Below are positions 37,697 through 49,729 of a stretch of DNA of 64,000 nucleotides, piece after piece. Made by a program: the position numbers and the translations under genes. The notes beneath the pieces were generated by a model. That model saw only the letters and a list, made by a program, of their open reading frames with translations, ran no database searches and was not told the DNA's origin. The stretch's first letter is position 1. Each line of letters opens with the position of its first letter. Source of the stretch: Diprion similis (taxonomy: Eukaryota > Arthropoda > Insecta > Hymenoptera > Diprionidae); the NCBI RefSeq assembly GCF_021155765.1, contig NC_060107.1, forward strand, positions 131,501-195,500, read 5' to 3'.

Positions 37697-40600
37697 AATA
37701 AATAAATACACAGTGTATAGAGTACGTACAATGGTATGTATTTACATACGTTGGTATAATTGGGTGGAACCTACATATGACCTTTGTGTAGCACGAGGAA
37801 TGAAATTGGCTAATAGGATTTCATTTATCCTTCGTTTCGCAAGGTGCGGAAAGTTTTGCCGATGCGATGAAAATGGGCACCGAAGTATTTCGCGTCATAG
37901 AGCGAAAACTTGGCGAACAACAAGATGCGAAACTACCGTTACCGGTAGGCGACGAAGGTAGCTTTATGCCCGAGTTAGAAGACGACAAGGAAGCTTTGTC
38001 TATAATAGACGATGCGATTAAAACGGCGGGCTACGATGGAAAAATTAAAATTGCTCTGGACATGGCAGCATCAACATTTTGCAAGGATGGTTGGTAGCGC
38101 TTGGAAAATTTATCACAACTGTTAGTAACACGTGTGTCTGGTCTACCGAGGCCAACGATGCTGCATTTGGGTAATTGAATCACAGCGTTAGTGTTAAGAT
38201 GTTTTGAGTGTGAGATCGTTGACCGTGAACCGATAGCGTTTTTATTTGGAATTATTAATTAAATTTGGGATTTCTCGTGAAATGACAAGCTCTGTGGTTA
38301 TATTTTGCAAATCATTCGATTATTAATTCATATCACAATTTATCAATCCTATCTGACTAGAATGCACTTTCTAAAATCAAAACGATCGTATCATACAAAA
38401 TTTCAAATCGAATCGCCGTTTTACAAAACAACGAGATGAATTCTCGCAAAAATTCTTTAATCGGTCGGGTGACACAACACTGAAAACACCTCGATACAAA
38501 ATCACGTCGTTGATTTTATCAAACGCGGAAGTAACTGTTTTAATGCAATACAGTACTCGCGCGGTGCAGATCTTTGACTTGTTAAACGAAAATGTGACAG
38601 GGTATTTTCGAGCAACTGCACTCAAATTCCAGTAATTTTGGAAAACGAATTTGGCTGAATTATACTCGATTTAATTGCATGATGTAGCAAGGCATGTACG
38701 ATTTGTCGAGAGATTATGTCGAAACAAATCCAAATGACAACCCGTAGAAAAGTGTCATTCATGCACGTTAAATCTTATACGCAATTGACACAATTGTACA
38801 CGCGATATAGCTACACATAATTCGAAGCAGTCTTGTTTCTTAATTTTATTTATTTCAATTTATAGAATAAGTTCGCCCTGCTCAAAGGGCTTCTCAAGAA
38901 ACTAATGACTTGTCTCTTTTATTGTTTGCTGGAAGGCAAGTGGTGTGATTCGTTTCCATATAATCTACCTGTATACTTCGATTCTCGGAGTCTAACGACT
39001 TATTCAACGGAGATCAGAGTCAGGATGATGAGAATCATATACATATAACTTCTCCTACTGACTCACTTTTCCACTACTGTGAATAACACATGCATATTAT
39101 ATGCATCAGGGCAGTACGATTTATCCTTCAAGAGCGAAGATTCCGACCCGAGTGATTATATTGAGGCGGAAGAGCTCCGCGATCAATACTTGGAGTACAT
39201 GAACGAGTTTCCAGCGATCGTATCGATAGAGGATCCATTTGATTTGGAGGATTGGGACGGGTGGCCGATGTTGAGCGACCAGTCAATTCAAATCGTCGCC
39301 GACGATTTAACGGCAATGAACATCGAACGTATAGAGGAAGCGATTGAAAAACAAACCGCGAACTGTCTACTGATCAGGTTACCTCAGATTGGAACTGTTA
39401 CGGAGGCAATAAATTGTAATCGATTGGCGCGGACCAGTGGCTGGAGTTGTCTGATGTCGGGAGGTTACGGAGAAACTGAAGATACTTTTATAGCAGATAT
39501 GGCCGTCGGCATCTCCGCGGGTCAGCTGAAGGCCGGGGCTCCGTGTCGGAGCGAGAGAATGGCGAAATACAATCAAATTTTGAGGATCGAAGAAGAGTTG
39601 GGGAAAGATGCTAAATATGCCGGCAACAATTTTAGGTATCCCTTCAGCAAGTACAAATAGCTGCTGATGCGGTTGAATTAAAATTTCAGGCAGAGAATAA
39701 ACAGTGACTTTATAATCATAAGTATGATTTATGCATATTAATTTCTATTTTAACTACTGAATGCTGGTAAATTGGGAAGAAACGAACGGTAGCCAAGTCA
39801 TCGATCATTCTCTGTTTTTGTCTGTATCAATGCTTGAGTAATTAAAATACATGTATAAAGTAGTACAAATTTTTTCCCACTCACCGTCTCCTGTGCAGTA
39901 ATAGCCGTGAAATTTTGAGAAATAAGTTGACTGGAATCTTTCGTGATTTCCAAACAATGTCCTCGTCATACCCGGCCACGGCTTGCCGAAGACTAAAAAA
40001 CCTTCACCTTCGCCATTGATCACGGTACCATCTTCATCGAGAAGTTCCGGTGAAACGCCAAAAAATGGAAGCGCCTGGAAAATGCATATTTTCTCCATAA
40101 ATAATTGCAAACGCGTAAATTTTCATACGGATTAACTGAAATGTCTTAAACATTTTGGGCGCGAGGACGATCGTTTTTAGTCTAACGTATTAGAAGAAAC
40201 CAATTTTGCATAATGTTTCCTTTTGCCACTCGAAAGAACAGTACGGGTCTTTGATGATATAAAAATTTATTCGTGGTAATTGTTTGGGGCATTTTTTTTT
40301 CAAAACACGCAGTATGTAAACAAAAACTTGCCAATAGATGGTATTTATCGTTATTGTGGTGTGTCTATTGGCACTTGGCCCCCAATCAGGTGCTTGTCTA
40401 CAATTCCTGCGGCCTTGACAATGATTGTAGTACGTATAATATAAAAATGGCGATGGTGCAGGCAACGCAGGAACATGTGGCGCGCTCACTATCCCATACG
40501 ACAACGTACCAGCAAACATTTGTGATTACTTTTAGGCAACTTGCCGCTTTCTGACTATCAGGCGTCTCGAGCGTCGAAAAGGTATTCGACTTGACGTCTT

Positions 40601-43600
40601 GCTTACTCGATTTGACGCGATCCACACACGAGGTACAGCCTTTTCTATTAGCGTTACCTTTGGTTACGTACCAATTGACACGTCAAATCCCTGAACTGAG
40701 TCAATATGGGCATCATTGAAATGGGCATCAATTTGCACGTCTCTTAGCCTTCCACCATCGCGGTAATTAATGGGTACGGGTGGTTGACTTACCGCGGATC
40801 CGGGTTTCATAGGCGTCGCCCCCGGGAGCGGCGTGATTACGTGACCGCCAGTTTCGGTCTGGAAGAATGTGTCGGCGATACTGCATTTGCCGCCACCGAC
40901 GACGTTATAATACCACAGCCATGCTTCAGAGTTGATGGGCTCTCCAACCGATCCGAGGACCTGAATTGTTAATAACTTAAGTTTCAATAAAACTTTTCCT
41001 TCTCGGCATTGTTTTTTCCTCTATTTATAGGTAATAAAGATTCTTCAGTCCATACCTAATAACAAAACGTTGTATCTGATAAGCAATTACACGTCACCTT
41101 TAATGTTGTAAGATCATGTTTCTTTAGCAAGTCATCTCCAAACTTCATCAGTGACCTCAGAACGGTCGGTGCTGTGTAGAATTGCGTAACCTTATATTTA
41201 TCAACTATGGACCAGTATCTGTCATTCTCCGGATAAAACGGTGTCCCTTCAAACTGTAATAAAACACAGAAAAAGCTATTCTCATTGTTTGACAGTAATA
41301 GTGAGCGTATACTAGTTATAAAATACATTATTGGCATAATCTAATAGCCCGAAAAGTAGTACTATTTTCGAAAAAAATGGACTTTGAATCGACTAATGAA
41401 ATTCGGATTGGTCCAAGATAGATTAACGTGTTAAGGAAAAGTTTCTATGTTCGTTACGCCTTACCAATACAGAGGTGGCACCGTTCGCTAATGGACCGTA
41501 GACAACGTAAGTATGACCTGTGATCCATCCAATGTCAGCTGTACACCAATAAACATCGCCCGGATGATAATCGAAAACATATTTGAACGACGTAGCGGCA
41601 TAAATGAGATATCCGGCTGTAGTGTGGAGAACTCCTTTCGGTTTCCCCGTCGAGCCACTGTGGTAAAACAGACGTCGTTGACAACAATAATGTCCGGAAA
41701 TTAACGGATATCGGGTACATACGTATGAGAAATTTATGCACGCATTTCACGCATTTTAATGACGATCGCGATAGGTCAGACATACGATACGATAAAATCA
41801 ATTGTACCTAGTGTATAAAATAAATAGAGGATCTTCAGCAGCCATCCATACTGGGTAACAGCGAGAGTCAACGTCTTCCATCTCTTCATGCCACCAAAAA
41901 TCTCGATCCTCTATCCAGGCAATCTCAAAATCGTTGGATCTCGGGTTATTTTTTCGCGTACCATTCGTAGATCCATTTGTACCATTTACGCCGACACCTT
42001 CTAATGAAAATTAATTTAATTCGCCACACATCCGCCTAAGAGTGTATTATAGATGATATCAATGAAAGAAACAAGAATAAAATACGTATGTATGGATATA
42101 CATATATCTACATCACGTGATTTCACTCGGAGAGTGAAGTAATCTTACCACTGGATTCTGATTTATTCATAGTGTTGCTGAGCCTTTGAAGATGTGAAAC
42201 TACTATACAGCTTTCTACCAAGTGTCCGCTATTTTTCGCCTTTTCCAAAGCATCGTCGCATATACGTTTTAGGTTCAGCAGTTTTTCACCACGCCATACG
42301 CCGTCCGCAGTTATAAGGATTTTTGATTTTGATTCAAGCATGCGCTCTGCCAGTGAATCCGACGAGTATCCTGCAAACTATTCGCAAGGCAAAATTAGAC
42401 AGAGACCGGGGTTACTGCCTCTGCTCCGTATTCTGCACGCATATAGGATATATTTATCCATTCACTGCTTAGTGTGTTGTACAACGTGTCGTATCATACT
42501 TTCTGTACAAGTCGATGGCACACGGTGTACTGTAGGCTAATTGTAAACCACAACTTACAGTTACGACGTTAACTTGGCTATCAGTTAGCCAAACATTGTT
42601 GGTACCAGCCCGCGTCATGTTGTATAAATTTATAACGTCAAAACTGAGTCTCGATAAAAGTCCGAACTTACCACAATGTTGTGAGTGGCACCTATTCTCG
42701 TGCACGCAAGCATGGCAATGGGCAATTCGAGAATCATTGGCATATAAATTGCCACGCAATCGCCTTTGGCTACACCTTTCGATTTCAAGACATTGGCAAA
42801 TCTGCAAACCTCTTCAAGCAGTTTTCTGTATGTAAGCCGAGAGTAGTCATCCGGATGATTACCTTCCCTGTACAGAGAAACCGGTTGGTATATTCTTCGT
42901 TTGTAACGTTGCACCCTCAATTATTTAACGCAGACTCGGCTCTTGCGTTCAAACGCTACGGCCATCTTTTATCTTAAAGTCAGATGTAATAAGCGCACAA
43001 TGAGAAATCTGGCCTGCATTCCATAGAGGTTCTTCCGTAATTTACACCAAATTTACCTGTCACCGTATTACACGGATTATCATTATCATATTTGGGGCTT
43101 CTTTGATTCCGATTGCTTGACATACCTACACCTACTATAGTTGCATAGAATAAATGACATTGGACGAGAAATTTTTACGGGTATTTCATGTATATCGCCA
43201 GATTCGTGCTGCTTGAAATATTTGCCTGAGAATGATGTATAAACACGTGCAATTTGACATTTGACATGATGCGCGATATGTCACATCGTATGTTCATTAC
43301 TCGCGGCTGAAGGTTAAAGTGGTAACGCCTCCTCATTGCGGTTGAGAGGGGAGAAAAATAGGCAAAAAACGTGAACATCAACGTAAATTAAATTCCTGCA
43401 AATACCTATATAATAGATATATAAACGCGAAGACTGTCACTCTTGACGTAAGCGATTCCCCGGTTGCATTAATTAGTATGTAAAAGCTTCTTTAAACAGG
43501 TGTTTACTCACAAGTATGTACGCGAGTTATTTTAATTTCAGGGTGAAACCTTCATTTTTTCTGATCCACAGTTTGACGTTCTGTTTCTTACGTATTAGTT

Positions 43601-44730
43601 GTAACGCATATTATTAAGTATAACGAACGGTTTGAATAAATCTGTAGGTGAATAGGTATAAAATGCAAGGTTTCGCCAAATACCTAATTTCGAACATCGT
43701 AAAATTGGCAAGTCGGTGGGAGCAATAAATGTTAAGTTTCAACGTGAATGTGAAATTTGAAGGTACCTGTTTGTAATTTAAAAAAGGTGGCATTAATATT
43801 CAATCGTAAGCAATTTGGCCCGATGTACATCTTTATACAGACTTGCAGGCTATAACCACACTTCACATGTTTATCATGCGGATAAAGTTCAACTTTTTTG
43901 CCCATCAACGCCACAAGAAATAAATAAACATTTTTGTAGATATTCGTTGTTACGTAATACAAGTTTGAAAAAAATCCACCACGTGCCTTGCATGTTTCGA
44001 AGCGACCGGATCACATTAATTTGTAGCGATAAGAATGAAAAATAAAAAGAGAATCACGGTCGCATCACGCACAGGCTATTATCTGATACGTTTATTAGAA
44101 ATAATAAATATAAGCTATTAACCATCCGAGCCATTCATATTCTTTATTATGTGCAAATTTTGGAACCATAATCAGTTCGTCACCTTGTCTGCAGGTATTT
44201 ACGGTATACCTGTGATTGGACATTACCATTCATTTATCACATTACAATTCATTTATCTACACATCATCCTGGCCACGAACTTCATCATTGGACATTACCT
44301 TTATTTCAAGGTTTTAGTTATTGCAATATATACAAGGAAAAATTTTCAAAATCACAAGATTGAAAGTCCTCAACTACTGTTGAGATAAATTTGCTACCGG
44401 AAAATTTCGTTTTCAAACTATTTTACCAACCCGTTCGAAGGGGACTTTCATCTTTGAGAACACAATCACCTGGTGACGTTTCTTAATTGGATTAATGAAA
44501 ACGCAACGACTCACCAATAAAAGGCTACTTTGTCGCCATTTCCATTCTTAACGTTTCTGTCTAGAAGGTTGAAACTGATGTTGGTGGAGGCACCTTCCAT
44601 CCACTCGATGAATACGTCTCCTTTACTTACATCGAAATTATACGAGCAAAATTTTCCCTCTTTTACCGGTGTCTCCCAGTGAAATTGTTTGGCCACCTGG
44701 CCCCAAAATTTTTCGGGACTTTCAATCGAT
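35462..44730 (-). CDS. AcCoAS: Acetyl-CoA synthetase (acetate-CoA ligase), first coding exon not found
   Basis: Ten minus-strand exons join in phase: 44730-44515, 42867-42672, 42377-42149, 42000-41808, 41657-41465, 41253-41098, 40960-40793, 40074-39885, 36713-36468, 35658-35462. They give about 660 residues starting at [20 protein letters not shown]. The enzyme makes acetyl-CoA from acetate, ATP and CoA, in the cytosol and nucleus. Diagnostic motifs are present: [32 protein letters not shown] (ATP-binding P-loop, split by an intron after YT), [52 protein letters not shown] and [15 protein letters not shown] with the acetylatable catalytic lysine. A short NG-rich insert ([12 protein letters not shown]) sits before [15 protein letters not shown]. 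About 30-40 N-terminal residues are missing: the exon at 44730 begins in mid-codon behind a good acceptor, and I could not identify the exon upstream. The 3.2-kb intron 39884-36714 contains the enolase-like gene. Confidence 0.96.
37057..39660 (+). CDS. Enolase paralogue lacking catalytic residues (probable pseudoenzyme)
   Basis: Three exons join in phase: 37057-37576, 37844-38089, 39110-39660, giving 438 residues, about the normal enolase length, with no gaps. Both enolase domains are intact: [77 protein letters not shown] and [20 protein letters not shown]. The metal ligands D246, E296 and D320/321, glutamates E167 and E211, and K396 are kept. But the general-base lysine is arginine (R345 in LLIRLPQIG), the SHRSG loop is SGGYG (H373 lost), the SHAG histidine is tyrosine (KYAG, Y158), and the mobile loop SGASTG reads CVFSPN. 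Glycolytic activity is therefore unlikely, yet the frame and metal site are preserved, which suggests selection for another role. It lies wholly inside an intron of acetyl-CoA synthetase on the opposite strand. The second donor (GTTGGT) is weak. Confidence 0.92.
37613..37690. repeat. Compound trinucleotide microsatellite in enolase-like intron 1
   Basis: Runs of GTA, then ATA, then GAT, starting about 37 bases after the splice donor. The resulting ORF (poly-V, I, M) is an artefact. Confidence 0.95.
38090..39109 (+). other. Second intron of the enolase-like gene
   Basis: About 1.0 kb with donor GTTGGT and acceptor ATGCATCAG. No gene or clear repeat was seen inside it. Confidence 0.6.
39696..39701 (+). 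terminator. Polyadenylation signal of the enolase-like gene
   Basis: AATAAA lies 36 bases after the stop codon. Its presence argues that the paralogue is a transcribed gene rather than debris. Confidence 0.6.
42868..44514 (-). other. Intron of acetyl-CoA synthetase
   Basis: 1.65 kb between exons 44730-44515 and 42867-42672. It splits the tryptophan codon of FYW. Nothing recognisable is inside it. Confidence 0.6.
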
Positions 44731-46159
44731 CTGCGAAACGTGAAATACATCAGATACTTAATAACTTACGTATTCGTACTCTACATGACATATGACAGAC
44801 GGTCGTTGTCGTTAAGTTGTTGAAAAAGATTCTTCGCGTCTTATATAGGTACTTTCTTATAACCTTCGCGAAGCTAGATATAGGGTGATCCATTGCTCGT
44901 GGCATTGCAGGTAAGCGAGGTAATATATGTATAATAAATTGTAAATAGCGCTTAGGGTGCAAGAGCGCCGCGGGGGTTCAGAGGTTATCTTTAATGTTGA
45001 TAAAAAACCATTCATATCTTTGCAGCTGATTAATGTTGGTTGATTAATACAGTTGCGATGCAGTGTAAAGCAATTAAACGGAAATTAATGCTATCTATCA
45101 TCGTCATCATCATCATCGTCGAACGATTATTTCCAATAATATTCACCCAGTAAACTAGCAGCTGAAGTTTGAATTCTTTTATAAAATGAAATACCGCAAA
45201 AAGAATAAAAATGCATATCACGCGATTCATATACGTGTTACAAGCGTAGGTTTTACCACAAATTTTAATATCCATGCAAATTATGTACTGTGCATGTACA
45301 TGCGTTAAATTCCGGTCACGTGCAGGTATTTAATTACGTCGGCTGAACACGAATTTTATGCACACGCATTAAATGGCAATTACCGCAAATACATGTGAAT
45401 CTCGTCTGTCCGTAGTTTGGTTTGGGAAGAATAAAGTAACGTGTGATTCTATTGTCAGTTGCTTTATTATTTAAATGTATACATTAGATGAAATTATTAC
45501 CAACACTAATTTCACATCGACAAACAAGAAGGTAATTGGAAGCTACTCGGCGACATATTTCATAGGATTGCTTTACCACGGATTTACGTTTTCAGCAAAC
45601 GTCCGAGTTTGGCTCGCGAATCAAAAATGCACCGTCATTTCAGTCATCGCATTTTCCGACAGGACGACGGGTACGAGGTCAATCTAGGCCAAGGTTGTCG
45701 ATCTCTGTAGGTCAGATCGCGATGCGGGAATATGATTCTTTACTCTTATAAATATTATATGCAAGTGTAAACATATTGACGTTTTTACACCACCCTGAAA
45801 ATATAGTTTCTCCGCCGTTTTCGGAGTTTACCAATTGTATCGATTCGCGGTCCTAACGCGTCATCACAGATATCGATCAAGAGAAACACGGTCAGTGAAT
45901 TTGGCGCAGGAAAGATGGACCAATTACGTACGAACATTGCTGAATGCGATTCGGTGTTTTTTGCACACGGCTATACGGGGCAATAACCTACGTCTGTATC
46001 TCATGCGTGTGTGTAAATTTGCGCAGGTTGTAATTGTTCAACTCACTGTTTGTACAATTCTTGATACTGTTTGAAGCTGCTGCAGTGCGAATTCGCGGCA
46101 ATCGCCGAATTCGGATAGTATATTCTGTCGGCCATATTTATAGTATTAATGTAGTTATT

Positions 46160-46620
46160 TATTCCCTCTCACACCCCTGTATTCCCGTCGGACCAGCGAG
46201 GGTAGGATCAACCCAAACGGACCACCAGACACCGGAGACCCTCGGAGCTCTCGTGTAAATAGAAATCACATGTAAGTACCGAAGAGAAATCGAGCGTGTC
46301 GATACGTGAGAGAAGCGGCTAGAGTACTGACGTGAGACTGACTTCCTCCTCGAAGGTTGGTCGGCGAAACGCTGGTGCGCTACCCGCACTTGTCTTTCGG
46401 CTTGCACTTCTCCAGGGCGCAGGTCGTCGGGGATCCGGGCGATGAGGGGCAGGGGCACTGGTATAGCTGGTGGTACCGCGATCGATACACGTGCTTTTCC
46501 TTCTGGCGGTGTGCGGGACCAGGCCGCCGCGGTGCAACGGAAGGAACTGGGACTCAATTAATGCTGCTCGTGCCTCGAGCGGAGCAAGGACGGTGTCAAG
46601 AGGCCGTAGAGCCGATGGCC
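46160..46620. promoter_or_regulatory. G+C-rich island, candidate promoter of acetyl-CoA synthetase
   Basis: The only markedly G+C- and CpG-rich stretch between the gene and the next locus (for example GGCCGCCGCGG near 46,522). It is open in several frames on both strands, as GC-rich DNA often is. The minus frame ending at 46,380 finishes in a cysteine-rich tail (CPCPSSPGSPTTCALEKCKP) but has no start codon. Confidence 0.3.
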
Positions 46621-46737
46621 ACGACTAGCTGCGATACTTATATTCGATCGTCATCGACTACGCACAACCTCGCCTCAGCTCGATTGCGTCGAATGATACG
46701 ATATATTGTCACTCACCTGCTACAATATACGTGTGTA

Positions 46738-46802
46738 TATTGTATATATATATATATATATATAACGTATATGTGTGTATATATATGTATGTATGTATGT
46801 AT
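46738..46802. repeat. (TA)n and (GTAT)n microsatellite
   Basis: Alternating TA run followed by GTAT units. Confidence 0.9.
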
Positions 46803-49578
46803 GCATATTATTGCATATGTATGAGTGATATAAGGTGGGAGTATAATGACTGTGTACTATGATACGCATAGAGAAAGAGAGAGAGAGAAGGTCATATTAT
46901 TTGTCGGTTCCGGTGTAGTGAAATAGATACACCAAAGAATGAACTCTTCAAAAAATTCAACCAGTTAATGAACAACTATGCCGAATAATTCACTATGCAC
47001 AACAGGTATACTTTTCTATAGTTTGTTCATTTACCGGTGGTGTTCATTCGCTGGTGCAGTTATACCCGTTATACTCTTATAGCAGAATTCACCCGACTAC
47101 TCTTCAAACGAGGTATAAAAGAAAGTGGGAGTGATTTTGGCTGCTGTTGAATACTGATACCGATACTCTCATGATGCACCTGTCAGAGATGATGCACCGA
47201 CAGCCGAAGGCACTTGACTGCGGATACGGTGCCTGATGGCCGTCACAATTAGTCGTGGTGTCTGAGCCCTGGTTCATGCGCCTCCTGAATGCAGGTGGTA
47301 TGGCGAGTAAGTTGAGTGGTTAGTTCTAAGACAAACAGCAAAGGTATTAAGATTGCGGAAACATTGAAATGTCGCAGCCCATGAAGCTGGGAAAAAGCCG
47401 CAAACTAAAAACTGCAACTTAGGTGACGCGTGTATTAAGTGGCTTGTTTGCATAACGAATGGTTGTCATATTATTCAGAAATTCTACAAGCAAAGCTACG
47501 ATGCGGAACGCCAAGTTCTGTTACAGATCTCTGCCAGTATCGTATTCGTGAAGATACAGTACAAGACATATTGGGTGGCTAATTCAATTTTGGGCTGAGC
47601 CTATTTTATTGCATTACGTATCAACCGTCTGTAAATCAGGTTTTGTTCTATCTTATACACTACTCTGCAGAGAAATTTCTCGAACAACAACATTTGATTT
47701 CCAATTCTTTGTTTTTTTAATCAATTCTGGACCGGCCCTTTTCACCTTCGGCGTAGGTGGGTCAAATAGGTATTAGAGTGCTGAACTAATGGCATGGCGT
47801 ATATACTCATCGACTGCAAATGGAAACGCATTACAGACACAGCACGTATAATTTAATCGCACAGAGAAACACGCGCATGAACATTCTCACACGTCTTGCG
47901 TTTGCGTTTAATGTGGCGTCTAACCGATAGTCTAGCCACTGCTGGTCACGCGTGAAGTGTTTCAGTTGGCAATTATTATCATTCCACGACCATATGCAAG
48001 GACAAGGTCTATTATAGGAAGAAGTGAATGGTTGTTGTGATCTGTTATCGCGTAGCAGAGATTTATCATTTATCAAGGACCGGGCAAAGCGGAATAATAG
48101 AAGTAGCACGATACCGATGGTCAAGCTTGGTATTTTTTCTTGGCCCTTTGACGGAATAGAATATAGCTATCCTGATTATAATTCGACTGCCTTATCCCTT
48201 ATCATTGATTGGTAAGGTAAAATTAATTACATTGTTGGTAAAAGAACGACGTAGAAAACTTAAATACCGTTTCTGTCGACAAGTTTGCTTCGGTCGATCG
48301 AACGTCTAAGTACATTCCGTCATTACCGACTTTAACATTGAGTGGTTTAGATGTGATAAGATTTCGCTACGGCATTTGTTAGAAATTAAACTTTGCACGT
48401 CGAGGTTTGTGACAGCTAATATAACAGCAATTCGAGTAGAAATTGGAACTCAAAGAGCCATTTTTCCTTTTTCAATCGCAGTAACACTTGGTCAATAATG
48501 ATTTTGATAGGTTGATGGTCTGTGATGATGATGCTTGTAGTGAAATCTTATCACTCAATCTCTGCTCTTTATAAGTACGTACCAGCATAGATTCTAGGAT
48601 TGGTATAATACTCCTTAGGATACCAAACGTAGATACATAGATGGACGCTTTGGTTTTAGCTAATTGTCAATAAATCGCAGACAGCTTTGTCTGCACCATC
48701 CATGCTCGTATTTGAGTTATTGAGTGTTAAATGTGATATTATTAACGCAAATCTTCTACAGTCATGCTTGATCGTAGCTTACAATCTAATAAGGAACAAG
48801 TCCGATATGATAATCAGCATCTGTATCGGATTATTATCGCATTCACTCAATAAGAGGAGAACACCATCACATGTTGATGGGAACGGAAAACGAGATTGAA
48901 GATTATAGTTTCCGGAGTGAGGTGGAGAACGTCGATAATCATGCGGGTGTGACAGTTTTCACGAATTTCACGGACTCGTTAATGAGCAGCATTTGGACGT
49001 CCGCGAGTCGATGAATGTCTTACTTCGGATGGAGTAGTTATCGCAGCCTCGACGTGATAACTTTCATTGATACTCTTTACTGCACATTTCAAATCGAAGC
49101 TGGTTCCTTATTCGTTTCTTATGAAAAATATCTATTATTGGATAGGTCATACTTTAAAACTTTTTTCAGGACAATAGACAGATAGGCCAAATGAGTAGTG
49201 AATATCCAGAACCGTTTGCTCCGCTGGTCGGCGGTGAAACTGACCAAGGTTACAGGAAAAAACTGCGACCACACAAAGGTAACAATATGTGGCTCGCTTT
49301 AGACAGAGTTCCTTAGAAAGTATTCAGAACCATATTGTTCAGCTGTCAGATGACTACCTCAAATGGTATAAATCTAGCACAATCAGTAAGATTGATTTGA
49401 ACGTTTGCACGCAGCAGATAAAAATCTTTAACGATAATGTCCATCATTTGGGTAATCGCAAAGATCACCAGACTAGATTGATAGAAATTTTCATTTCCTA
49501 ATCAAAAAATCTGACTGTCGTCTCTACTTATCAATACGTGTTTTTGTTGTGGTGACGCGTGTATTAGCAAATCTTGGC

Positions 49579-49586
49579 TATAAATA
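49579..49586 (+). promoter_or_regulatory. TATA box of the carboxypeptidase gene
   Basis: TATAAATA sits about 30 bases before a presumed transcription start near 49,609. A short noncoding exon then ends at the strong donor GTAAGT (49,641), and an 82-base intron ends TTCATTACAG just before the ATG exon at 49,723. TATA promoters with a small 5' UTR intron are common for insect secreted digestive enzymes. Confidence 0.5.
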
Positions 49587-49729
49587 TGGAACACGAAGAA
49601 GATGAGATTGAGCATTTTCACGGTCCCCGACTCAACCGACGTAAGTTCAATGGTGAACGCTCTGTAAAATCTGACCGCTCTCAAGTCTGGTGTCAAATTG
49701 GGTTGTTTCCGTTTCATTACAGGACCGTC

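Larger units (their letters stand above)
44731..49608. other. Region upstream of acetyl-CoA synthetase to the carboxypeptidase promoter
   Basis: This should contain the missing first coding exon and promoter of acetyl-CoA synthetase. A G+C-rich island at about 46,160-46,620 is the best promoter candidate. It also holds a TA/GTAT microsatellite (46,738-46,802), a GA run (46,869-46,887) and an orphan open exon-like segment at 49,191-49,278. No other coding sequence was supported. Confidence 0.45.

Noticed and set aside
37548-37961. 137-codon ORF with poly-V, I and M
   Set aside because: Trinucleotide repeat in the first enolase-like intron overlapping real exons in another frame.
46357-46824. 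155-codon plus-strand ORF
   Set aside because: GC-rich island followed by a TA microsatellite; no family resemblance and several frames are open here.
49586-49640. FHGPRL string resembling an FXPRLamide neuropeptide
   Set aside because: The motif has an extra residue, no amidation glycine or dibasic context, and the segment is better read as the 5' UTR exon after the TATA box.
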